Source of the DNA: Drosophila persimilis
Lineage: Eukaryota; Arthropoda; Insecta; Diptera; Drosophilidae
NCBI RefSeq assembly: GCF_003286085.1
Contig: NW_020825298.1
Location: 5,580,001-5,644,000, forward strand
DNA length: 64,000 bases
Direction: 5' to 3'
Shown: piece by piece, positions 1-12,700 of the stretch
Layout: each line of letters begins with the position of its first letter
Position numbering within the stretch: position 1 is the first letter of the stretch
Notes under the pieces: model-generated
What the model was told of the DNA's origin: nothing
Databases searched by the model: none
What the model saw: only the letters and a program-made list of their open reading frames with translations
Program-made: the position numbers and the translations under genes

Positions 1-75
1 AAGGGTAGGTTTTGGCTGAGCACTTGATCGTCGGCGGGCAATATTGGTTGGATTGAACAGAGCTTCCGATGCCCC
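1..75 (-). other. sky: sky 3' UTR (partial)
   Basis: This is the sequence immediately after the sky TAA stop at 76-78. No AATAAA signal is visible on the minus strand, so the 3' end of the transcript lies left of the window. Confidence 0.6.
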
Positions 76-743
76 TTAGATGCCCACAAAGCCATAGACC
101 TCCAGTACGCGGATCTCAAAGTCACCGGATGGACAGAGCGGGGGATTGTTGAAGGTCTTGCAACCATCCGTTTTGCCAAAACGTATATTCTCGTCCATCC
201 AGATGGCCTGACCCTCACTAAACAGGAAAGAGCACAGGAAAGAGAAGCCATATATAAGTGGGTGAAGCAGGTACAGTATCGATTCAACGTCACGACTTAC
301 CCTCCACCGATTGTAATCATTTTGGAATCGGCTGCCATAAACAGCTCGGAACTGTGTCCCAGATCCTTGTCACCCTCAATGCCCACCCAGGGGTACTTGG
401 CTCGCTCTGGATACAAGGAGAACAGGAAGGTTTCGCCGGTGCCAAAGTAGGCCTGCCGCTGGCCCTTGTCATCCTTGACATTCCTTTCGAACCAGCGCGA
501 CGAGCAATAGGCGCCAAAGACCTGCGATTATAGAGAGGAGTTATTACAATCTATATCTGATATGTGGTTTTTCTTGAAACGTACCTCATTATTGCAAGTC
601 TTGATCATCAGCAGCGTGGGCTCGTGCTGCTCCACCCGCACGTAGAATGTGGTCAGAGAGCAGCCGTGCTCTTCTGTGGTGTACAGCAGCACCGGTTGGT
701 ACATTGTTATCCGCACAGGCAGCCACGACCACAACGTGAATAG
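76..743 (-). CDS. sky: sky exons encoding the TLDc domain
   Basis: Three closely spaced exons, 585-743, 301-521 and 76-217, are separated by introns of 63 and 83 bp. They read LFTLWSWLPVRITMYQP, then VFGAYCSSRWFERN and AYFGTGETFLFSL, and end EVYGFVGI before TAA. These are the hallmark blocks of TLDc domains: the HG(C/Y)SL, GAYxS, FGTGExFxF and GGGxGxAIWxDE motifs all line up with human TBC1D24. TLDc domains are linked to protection from oxidative stress and, in several proteins, to V-ATPase binding. The exon junctions are phases 0, 2 and 0, and the C-terminus is complete, so nothing is truncated by the window edge. Confidence 0.93.
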
Positions 744-3700
744 CTAAAGGAACACAGATATCATTTATCAGTTTTGTTATATTACCAAAAGAGCAGGTGT
801 CTTTGTTGCTACAACTACTCGTACAAGTAACTGATTTAAGAGGGTAGCAATTAGCCAATGACAAAACAAAGTAAATACGTATTGTAGTAGGCGTAGGGTA
901 TCAAAAAAGACGTGAAATAACATGAACTATAAGGCCAAAAGCCAACGAAAACCAACTAAAAGCCAAAGTAACATATATATGTATATACGGGTAAAAGAAC
1001 TCTCAACAGATCTATGGGGTAAGGGGGACTCTAAGGATGGTCTAAGAGGTATGACTACGGCGCAAGTTCAGCAGCAGCTCAAACTGTAGGCAGCAGCGTT
1101 GGTAGCAGCAGCAGCAGCAGCGCTTGTAAAACTTCGATAGTTTTTTTTTCTGATTTATGAATGGTTGATGAGATTTTGTCAGATGATCCATAGATGATCT
1201 CTATAGTCTAAGCGGGACAAAGACACTTTTACATAGACAAAACATTTGTCCAAAACATTTCTAAGACGGCACGAAATTGAAACTTTTCGGATGGGAAGTA
1301 CAAATGGAGGGAAATTGCATTCATATGGAAGGAGACATGGAGAGGGAAATGGCAAATGGAAAAGATATTGGAGTTTTTTGGAGGAGTGGGGGATTGGTTT
1401 TTTTTCTCAATATGCAATGCAATGCTTACAAATTGTCTATCCGTCCAGGTTTTTATGAAATTCTTTGTGCCCGGCAAACCAAAATGCTATGAAAAAGATA
1501 TATATAGATGGATATACATATATATTGCAAAACGAAAGAAACCAAAACAGAAAAAAAAAAATAGACGATATGTCGGATGTTGGGTGGGGTCTTGGGGTAT
1601 AATGATGAAAACGATATGGGGGTAGATCATCTTCAAATCTTCTCCATTTAATAATCTATAGCTTAAGTATTTCCCACTCAAGAAAATCATATGGGGGCAA
1701 AAAAAAAACAACTAGCAAATATTGAAGTATAAAAATCAACTAAAATCATCATTAATTTCTATCAAATTGAAACCGAAATCATCTTAATTTTCTATCAAAA
1801 TTGAAGTCAAAAACAGATTGATGAAAATTTCCAGTATTTCATGCATAGTTTTTTGAATATGGAATCATAAAGTGTGTGCACAAAAGCTTGTAATAATTTA
1901 GCTATGCTTGGATATATATTTGGATAATAGATGTTTATAAAACGTTTCATATGTAATTGAAATGTTGTTGTGTGCTGGGAGGGTTCTCTGTAGAGTGGAG
2001 TGGTTTTTGGAGTGGTTTTTTGGAGTTTGACTTTGACTTTCACTTACATCTTCGTTCTTACAGACTTGACTTTTCAGATTGTGTATGGGATAGACGCCCA
2101 TCGCGATAGCTCTATGACCGGGCGACTTTTCGCCCTACATATGGTAAATGGAATATATATTTATATATATTTATATGTGTGTGTGTATGCACCCATAATA
2201 AAGACAAATGAACCCGCAGAAGTTAGTTGTTTTTTCATCGATATCGAATATGTGAATATACATTGATCAAAGCGTACGCAAATGTTATCAGATTTTGATT
2301 TTGATTTTTGATTTTTTGATTCATTCATTCGTTTGCCAAGGCAGCAAAAAAAGGGTACAAGAAAAATAGAAATAACATTTTTATAAAGATTTTTGTTCAT
2401 ATAAAGGAGCAGGATATACATATGTACTGCAGGATATTATATTGGTTTCTGGTTTTCTGGTTTATTTTGGTTTATGTATATTTCTGTTTTAGTGAGTATA
2501 TTTTTTTTTTGAATATATTTTTAATAGAAAAGCTATGTTTGTATATAAAAAATATATATGTATATGTTTATAAAGCTGCATGTTGTATGGTTGTGGGTAT
2601 TATAATCATGAGTGGTTTTTTGTTTGTATGTTTTTGTGGCAGTGCTTTAGCTTTGATTTGATAAGTAAAACAGAACGAAACGAAAATTTAGTTCATTCAG
2701 CAAAAACAAAATGGAAATAAAATAACAAAAAACAAAAGTCAAGTGGCAGCAGAACGAACACAAAACTTGAGTCGAATTTGTCAATTGCGGGAAAGTTTCC
2801 AGAGAGATATGACGATGCCTTTGGCATTGTATAACTCGGGGAAGTCTTTGGCTTTCAGATTAAACCAATCTTAAGATCTCCCACATATTGTACAATGTTC
2901 TCAAAACAATTGCAATTTTCATTTGATATCGGTTATATGCTAATGCTATCAAAGAAATCGTTCACTAAAAGGAGATCCGAATGCATACAGAAATCGTTTT
3001 TATCAATAAACGATCAATCGATATTTGAAATGTTGATATTTTGAATTCTATAAAGCTTAGGTAGTAAATATTTATTTTATTATACTTTCTCTTAAGTAGA
3101 AGTAGTTCCGATAATACATCGATTCATTGTTTTATTTGTTATCACAAAATCGATTTTTAAACTATCGACAAAAGCTACACATATCGATAAAGCACATTAC
3201 GTTGTTGAGAAATTATGAAGAATCTAATAGATATGTCCGTGGGGACCACTGGTACCTTTATACTCGTATTATAATCTTTGAAGATTGTAAAGCAGAAGAC
3301 TGTACAATTTTCTATCACATGAACACCTGCTTTTATACAATTTCCACTTTGAAAGCACTTTGTTTTGTCTTAGAAATACGACAAACATAATTTTTGTATG
3401 CCTCTGAAGTATAACATTTCAAGACGGGTATAACAGATATTAGCACATAACCGATATTCACGTACTCTTCGTATCCCTCATCTAAGCTTCATGCATTATC
3501 TTCGGTCTAAGGCTTGGTTCTTGACTCGAAGCATCGGTAAGCAATTTGATAGCTGAACAAATGAACTGAACTGAAACTCATTCAATAAACATTATCATAC
3601 AATATGTATATGAAAAGAAATATGAACAACCGAACAGGAACAGAACAAGCAGATTCAATCCAACATCAGCAATTATATAATTATCATTATCAGTATGAGT

Positions 3701-6700
3701 ATTTTGTATAATTTGGAATAATTTGCTTCTAGCCTCATACCAAGTTGCGACAGCTCTCGGAGTGCAGCTTCTGGTTTATGGATTTACATAAATATATTTT
3801 GGTTTTGTTTTGTTTGTTTGTTGGGGGCGTGCGTTCAAGTTGTTTCAGAAACATAACCAGAAGAAAAAAAAAAGATATATATAAAAAACAGATGGAAATA
3901 AGAGTTTACCATTAGACAAAAGTGTTTCGTATTTGTGCTGTGTAGTAGAGAGTATTTGTTTGGGGTTCCAGAGATAGTAGTACTAGGCCTAACATCTGGC
4001 TGGGCTATGGTTTCTCTTTGTTTCTTTGTATATTTGTATTTTGTGTGATGGTGGGTTTTGGTTTGGTTTGGTTTGGGTGGGGGGCGGTAGGGTGCAGGGA
4101 AACTCTGGATTGGATTATGGATTACATACCTCACGGATGGTCAATGTATGCGACATCATCTGAATGTTCACCTGCGACTGACTAGTGGGCAGATTATCAC
4201 TTGAACGCGATTTGATTAATTGCTTCGAACCGCTATTGAGCACGGAACGGCTTTTTAGTAGCATTTCAGTCTTGATAAATATTCTAGAAATATACTGGGT
4301 ACTGCAAAATGGATAACAGGAATTATTTATAAGGGATTCTACTCTGTTGCAAGATCTACCATACCTCAGTCCCCTAATACTAAACGCGGCATGGAGAAGT
4401 TTCGCCGGCGACACTGGTATCTTCTTGCAGAACTTGATCAAAGCGTTGCCAATGTCATTTTTAATATTATCCGGACTCCATTCGTTGTTCGACTGGCACT
4501 CCTTGTGGAACAGATTGAGCACGACCAGGGCCACACGGTACAGGACCTTGATGCCCTCGTGGAAATAACAGTCCATGATCCGCACCAGATGCTGGAAGGG
4601 TAGACCGGCTAATATCCACCAGCACCAGTCCATGAATACGCGCTCCAGCTTCAGGCCCGGACAAATACGTTGGAAATACGAAATTGCACTTTTCTATTTA
4701 AAATAAAAAATTATTTGATTAACGATTGATTGATTGATTGATTGGGCGATGATTGAGGTGAGTGTGCTTACCGTGTGCTTTTTGGCTATCTGCATCACCG
4801 TCTTCCAGGTGACCTCATGCTGTAGTTTGGTTTGATTGATGAATACCTTCTCCTTGCTGCCCACCAGACCGGCGAGGCACATGTAGGCTTCCTCCTCTGC
4901 AAAGAAAAATCAAGAATTGGCGAATATTAGGAAAGCTGTTGGATCTGTGGATGATTATTCATCTTTTCATCCCATTTACTATGAGTTAAGGGAGCATTTC
5001 GCAGGCCTATAATTGGTTGCAGCGATCTCTCAAACAATTATCTGTATAGCCCCATCTGTAGCTTCGTATTATCGATGATTGTTGACTGCTAAGCTTATAG
5101 TAGAAATTGTTGTATTCAAACACATTCAATCACTTGTTATGGTTATAAATATATTCATATACTGAGTAAGATTTTATATTCAATAGACTGTGTCAACTGG
5201 TCAAGATCTAATCAAAGTTTTCTTAGCAACTATAAATGACAATCCTAGAAACTAAAGAACTTTCCAGATTCCATTTAAGATATTTCCCACTGTCATTTGA
5301 TAAAGTGTCACATCAAGATTGAATCTCCTGCCGTATACATGGGGACAGCATAAGTGAACCCCTAACAGGATTGGGGAAAAATACCTATCTTCTACAATGT
5401 AGGTGGGAACTGTCATCTCTCCCACATAACATTGATGCTCCCGAAAATTGCAAAAACCGCATACATTGCGTGTGCATGATACGGCACAATGATATGTGAT
5501 TTTTGTTGTTGGACTGTTTTCAAATTCAAAATGTCAGCCCACCTCTGTTCTATATAATCCCCCTGCCAATCCCAATCTTAGGTGCCTTAGACCTTGTAAT
5601 AATAATAATCATTAAACGAGGGGGAACGTTGTGAGTTGCTGCGGACACCGCAACTCTACGGTTATACCCGATACTAAGTCAGTATGGCTCTCCTCCGGCA
5701 GACGCCGCTAATATTTAACGACACGACAAAGAGTGCGTGCGAGAGAGACAGAAAGTCTGAGCGTGACGTCGGGCGCTGCGTAGCCACTGCAAATTGATTT
5801 GTTCCTTTTGGCTAAAAAAATGGTCTGATCTGATCCAGATTCAGCAATCTAATAGATATGGTCATTATCTATGATTCTGCGTTTTTAGTTTTCTCAAATC
5901 TGCAATATTGTGGATGCAACAGATTTTCGTCCTTTGTGGGGGCGGATGGAGGTGGGGCGAAATTCTGAGATATACGTTTTATAGTGACATCTTAAAGGAG
6001 TGTGTGCACCAAATTTGGTTACTATAGCCTTAATAGTCTCTGAGATTTGTGGTTGCCTCAGATTTTCGTCCTTTGCGGGGGCGGAAGGGGGTGTGGCGAA
6101 ATTTGGACAGGAAACGGTCAAGGTCCGATATCACAGGAGTGTGGATACCAAATTTGGTTGCTCTGGCTTTTATAGGTTCTGAGATCCTTGAACTCATATT
6201 TTGCAATTGGCAAAACCGACCATGAAACCTGTGTGTTAGAGTGAGACAGAGCGAGAAAGAGTGAAATTGTTTTCGTGATTCTGGCTGTAATAATTATACG
6301 ATCTGGTTCAGATTTTGCACTCTAGAAGATATAGTCATCTTCTACGATTCTGCGTTTTTAGTTTTCTCGTATCGTCGAAATTGTGGATGCCACAGATTTT
6401 CGCCCTTTGTGGGGGCGGAAGTGGGCGGGGCAAAGTTTTGAAATATTTTTGGAGCAGTGACATATCACAGAAGTCTGGATCCAAAACATCGTTGCTCTAG
6501 CTCTTATAGTCTTTGAGCATTAGGCGCTGAAGGGGACGGACAGACGGACGGACGGACAGACAGACAGGGCTCAATCGACTCGGCTATTGATGCTGATCAA
6601 GAATATATATACTTTATAGGGTCGGAAACGATTCCTTCTGGACGTTACACACATCCACTTTTACCACAAATCTAATATACCCCAATACTCATTTTGAGTA

Positions 6701-9700
6701 TCGGGTATAAAAATAAAGATCATCGTAAAGGCTAAGAGGTTCCTTAAGAGTCTACAGAAGTTTTAAGTGTTGAAAATAACTTTTAATTGATTATGTGCCC
6801 AGGATTCAGCAAGCACTCAATGGTATAAATCCATCACACACTCAGCGAATGCTCTGTTTAAATATGATCCATCAAATCTAACCAATTTATCGTGTTGCAT
6901 ATGTAATAGATGGTAAACAATATGCCCTGGCAGTCAGTCTATCGAAGTGATCAAATTGCAGTTTTTCCTAACAATTATCAACCTTATGACTGGCCTAACC
7001 TCAACCACAATTTATCCAGCCTTCCACCTCTATAGAGCCAATCCCATCCCCTCCATCAAACACTGTACAATAAAACCACATATACGACGGAGCGGGTTTC
7101 TAATTTAATTGTGGAACTACTGCAGCAGCAGCTCAAAGCTCAGGGCGATTGGGGATCCATCTCCCTCCAAGTGTTGATTGGATGAGAGGGAGGTGGTATA
7201 TGGTATACGGTATATGGGTTTGTGGTTCTGTCGCTGACTACGAGCAAATGCATTACCGCAATGACGCAGAGGAAAATTGAATTGAGAGCTTGCCTTGAGA
7301 CTCTGTCTGAGATGCACTTTGACCAGCACATCACAAATGCCATTTTCCATCTCCATTTGCCCCTCTCTTCAATTGCGAAAAACCATAATTAGCAGGGTGG
7401 CAATTTGTACTCTGTGTACACTCGGATATAATACATGCAGTATGTGGTGCCTGATTATTTGATTACAAAATTAGATCAAATTATGCAATGGCGAGTGCTA
7501 AAAATAATTCCCATTCCGCAGAAGAGTTCGTGGGGGATTCATTAGCTGTATTATCTGGTGTTTGTAAAAAGAACTTTGATTACAAATCAGCAGTGTAAAT
7601 GTGTAAACATTTCATATAAAACCATTCAACCATCAATTAGCAATCAGTCGATTAGGGGGACTTTAAATTCAATTTAGATACTGAACCGAATTGAACCTTT
7701 CTTTTCTGGAGTGCGGATGATAAGGAGGAGGCGCCTCCATATTGATTTGTGCTGCCTGTGGCTTCTGCTTTGCATTACAAAGTTTAATTGCTTTCAAACG
7801 CTCGAGTAAACAAAAGTCGATCTGCCGCGCCGATGTCGTTATCAGTGGATTGTGCCGGGCAGGAACTTATCAGTGGATTACACTAGCCTAAGGCGGTTTG
7901 GCTTAGTTTATAAGAGATTGCTTTTAATTATAATTGGCTTTTCCGAAGCGTTCAGCGGAGAGCGGAAAGCCGAGTCGGGAGAGCAGCGTCCCCTGCGACC
8001 GCCCATTGAACTTTATCTGTTGCGGAAAGCCTCCAACCCAAGTTGGCAAACATTTGATAAGTTTATTAAATATCTTACGGGCAAGAGTCGGAGATCGGGC
8101 ATGACGCAGAGTCATATTCGCCGACTGCAGTATTCGGAACTGGCATTGGCATTGCAATGGCAATTGCAATGTGGGCATTAATCTGCAAACATTTGCATTC
8201 CACTGGCGACAGCTCAAATTTTAATGAACCATCATTATCAATAAGAAAGAGCAAACGAGAGCGGCAAGATCAAGCTAAAGTCAACGATTTCGAAGTGGAA
8301 TAAGAATGAACGTTGTTGTAGATATAGTAGTATGACTTTAGGATACCCTACTTTAGGCAGGAAGTACCCATAATTACATCGCACAAGAGAGAACAAAGAA
8401 AGAGTAAAAGTATTGTAATCTTTATCCTGAATAATAGCTTTATATGAAACTCTTTTGCTAAGAGAAAAAAAACATCAGAAATCTACACAGAACTTTGTGA
8501 TCCACTGACTGGCAGAAAAACTTGACTATATATGTAGATCCTTTGCCTTTTCCCTGGCCTTTTACATCCAACCCCACAACAGCAATACAATCTAGAATAA
8601 AAGCCCCGACTACCGTGCATAGTAAAGTAAACAATTTAAAGTAGAAATTAATCAAAGAACTGTCTCGCACACACCAATGAGCCCCTCTAATTAGGCAATT
8701 AAGCTCTGGAAAAAATAATCACAATAAAACGCTAAACTATAAATCGCTAGGGTTTCCATATGTATTGTGTGTCCGATAAGGTTTTGAGCTACATTTAAGT
8801 GGGTTGTGTATACAAAATACAATGGCTACAGTGGCTAGCAAACATCCAAAGGTTGAACTGCCATCGGACAATGGAGCAGGGAGAGAGGGGGGCAAAAAAA
8901 GTGCCATTATTTAGACGTTAGCGAGCACGTGCCGAGTTATTTATGATGCAGTAGGTGAGAGACCAAAAGATACAGTCGTAAACCCGCCTAAAAATAGTAT
9001 CACATCTAAACAACCTCAAGTTAAGATAGAAGACAGAAAACAGGAATCATCCGTTTTGTGCCTCTGCCTTAATTAGCTCAACAAACTCAAACATAAACAA
9101 TGCAAATATTTCCAAGACCAAAAGACAGACAGACGAGCCGCAGAAACACATAATAAATTTAAATAAAAACGAAAATAACATTTTTTCAATCGCTAAATGG
9201 GGGGGTAGACTGCAGAAGTCAGCAATGAAGACACCATTGAATGCCCTGCAAAAGAGCTTTAACACACAGACAGAACAATGAGAGAGAGCTTTCCATCAAA
9301 ATTGTGCGTAGCGGTGCAAAGCTCACTAATACATTAACGGATGGTCATTTGTTTGCATGGAATAAACTTTAATTCGTTTAGTTAGGTCATGGATGAATGG
9401 GGCTCAATCGCTATAGCATATACCACAGTGAAAGTTCTCCTCGATCTAAGATCTGAGATGGGGATCTAAGGGAGAATTTAACCCTTACAGATGTGTACTA
9501 TACCCGTAAATGCCTTGCGTCCAAATGGATCCTTTCACTCTACATATTCACCTTTTTTTTTACCACTCCCCACCTGCCTCAAGGCTGACGTCAAAAAATA
9601 GCAAACCATCGAAATAGAAGTACATACTCGTGCTACACGTATATATAGAATATGCCATATATTTTAATCTGAATTGTGCGTGCCTCGAATCCCCAACTAC

Positions 9701-12700
9701 TCGTATTCGTATATATGTACCTATGTAGATTTGATGATGAGTCGCAGCCACACTCCTCCATATAAGAACCGTGCAAAATAAATATGCATGAGGCGAGAAT
9801 GTTTGGGCAGGGCACACACCCGCAACGCCACAAAACAGTGGGGGAGGCGGAACGACATGGAATGAGATAAACATTAGGAACAATGGAGGAACAGGCAATG
9901 GAAAAGGCAAACAAAGCCGTCATAAACGAAAGAGTACAAATATGCGAGCATTTGTTTTGTTTCTATTCTGGGTTTTCAGTCTACGTTTTATGCGAATTTT
10001 ATGCTCACGTGTTGTCGTCATTAGCCAAATCACAGCAGAGCAGGAGAAAACAGAAACAATAGAGAAGAGCAATTCTAGAAGTACATACAGTAAGAGCTCA
10101 GTTTAGGCTAAAAGTTTCCTTGGAGAAGAGATCTCATAGGAAAGAGAAATGTTACACTCCCGACAAACGGTCTTAAATGAAAATTTTCCTATGACAGGAA
10201 CTTTACAGCCGAAGTTTAAGCTCTTTCTTTCCCTCTCTCTCTATTTAGAAAGCTCTTCCTTAAGCGGAACCTTTCGATCTCTTCCTTTATATCCCGAAAG
10301 CTCTGCGGCCGAGAATGCAACAACAAAGTTTAAGCTCTTTCTTTCCCTCTCTCTCTATTTTGAAAGCTCTTCCTTAAGCGAAACCTTACGATCTCTCTCT
10401 ATATATCCCGAAAGCACTGCGACCGAGAATGCAAAAACAAAGTACACGCCGCGTTTGGGTACAATACCAAAAAAATAAAATACGATGCCATTTATTTCTC
10501 AGTCAGAGAAATCCGTGATAATACTCTACTCTAGGGCGCCCTCCTGTCCTGCCGTCACTGTATTATCAAGCACCTAAGAAAAGTGTGTCAGTAAACTACG
10601 AATTGAAGAGAACTCAAGTGGGATATAGAGCAATGGGGGAGAAGTCTTGAGAGTCTTCCACCACCTCCTCCTTCGTTTGCCTTTCTGTTTACTTTAAGTG
10701 GGGTAAAGGCGAATCGAAATTCGCAAATTGCAGAAAGAGCCCCCCAATCGAATCGAAGCGAATCGAGTCGAGTCGTACATATGGCAATGACGTCAGAGGC
10801 AGCAAACAGAATGCAAACAGACAGAGAAAGAGACAGATACAAAGATACGTTTGCATATGGTACTACTATCTATATCACTTTAAACATTTGCTTATGTACC
10901 GGCGGCGTGGCGGCAGACTCTTGAACTTGAAAATGCACACAAATACACAAACAACAAAGAAGAAGGAGCGGAATATTCAATATGGAAATGCGTTGATTGA
11001 ACATGCAGCTCATCGCCACTGCCATGCCACTGCCACTGCCATCTCATGCCCTGTCAGTTTTTCCATTTATTTCATTTTGATTCGTTTCGTTTGATTTCGA
11101 TTTCGATTTTGGAGTGTCCTTCATTTGGACACTTTATGGAGATTTTTATTTTTTGCAGCTGCCCATTCCGTTTCTGTTTCTTTTGATTCTGTTTATTCCA
11201 CACAGTTTTTGGGTTTACAATATGGAAAAAGTATTAAATTTTCAGTTTATGGTTGGAAAAATGGATGGAATATTCAAGGGAATATATAGATGATATATAT
11301 TCAAGTACAAGAAAGACCTTTTAAGATTTTTGCTTCAATTCGTCTGCCACTCTTCGGCTCCTTCAGAATTCTAAACACATCGTTGGCGGCCAAGCCATAG
11401 GTTATCTTCCATCCATGAATTTCCGCTGTTTGGCCCTGAACTCTCTCTCTATGATGTGGGTCTGTAGGAGAAACACGTCGCATTGCCGCCATCAAATATG
11501 TGACGAATGCAGTCCGGCTCTCATCGAATATGCAATCGAAACGGAAATTATGTCTCACCAGAAAACGCTGCAGGTCCACGTGACAGCGTCAAGGAGTACA
11601 TAATAAAATTCTCGGAAATAATAAATAAATAATTACAGTCGAACTTCCGTACAACAAAGTTCTCTATATAACAAATTTATTTCCAGAACACTGCAATGCT
11701 ATATGCTGCAAAAATTAATTCTGTATTACGAATTTTAGGTATAACGATTTCCCCTTGAGTTTCGCTATATGGAAGTTCGACTGTACTAATATTGTTTACC
11801 ATTCCTTTAACGGTATCCCTTTTTTAATATCTCTAAAGATTTTATGGCTGATTTATGAACCACAGAAATATGGAATTCAGTTCAAATTGGATTGAATGGG
11901 ATTTCTATAGCACGAATACATTCAGAGAACTTTGTTCTGTGTACAAAATACGAAATCATAATAGAGGGAGAGACAATACTCTGCCTTGAGATCTCGACCG
12001 GAATTGAATTTTAATGTCTGCCCCAGACAGACAGATAGACAGATAGATAGACAGATGGGAAAAGGGGCAGTAACAAAAATTTCGCTCAGTGTAAACAAAC
12101 CTTCAGAATGACAAGCAAACGCCGCCGGGTCTGACCTCTCCCCCAATCGGCTTATCAGCAGAGAGAGGCTCTCCCCCCGCCAAAAGTAAGACGCATAAGC
12201 CTCCCTCCTGTATGTACATTAACACTATATATAGACCCAACGAAATTCGAGATAATTGGGAATAAATATGAGATAATAATGTTCATAATGGGAGGAGCGA
12301 TACTTACAAACTTGAACGATCGCTCTCTTGCCTCTGTTGTTCTATGAATGGGGTCTGAACTGATCTGATCTTAGGGTTCAATAGCTGCCGATGGAATAGA
12401 TTAGGGGCCTACCTATACGTTGCAATATCGATGAGGTCTGGGGGGTTATCATCGCTTATAGGCACATGACCAGCTGTCTGTTTAATCTGTGTTTTAAGCC
12501 TGGGAATCGCTTAAACAAAAGCTTCCGAAATGCATAGATCTCTGAAGGTTAAAGATGATTACCTTTCACTCCTCCTCTTCCTCCAGCGTCTCTTCCGTTT
12601 TGTTACTTGGAAATTTCCACTAAATTCCCAAACAATTGTCTGGATTTTGCCAGAATTGCACACATCTATGTCCCACACCTGACTGGATTTAACCAATTTC

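Noticed and set aside
4115-4633. 172-codon frame as a stand-alone gene
   Set aside because: It is two sky exons read through the 63-bp intron at 4302-4364.
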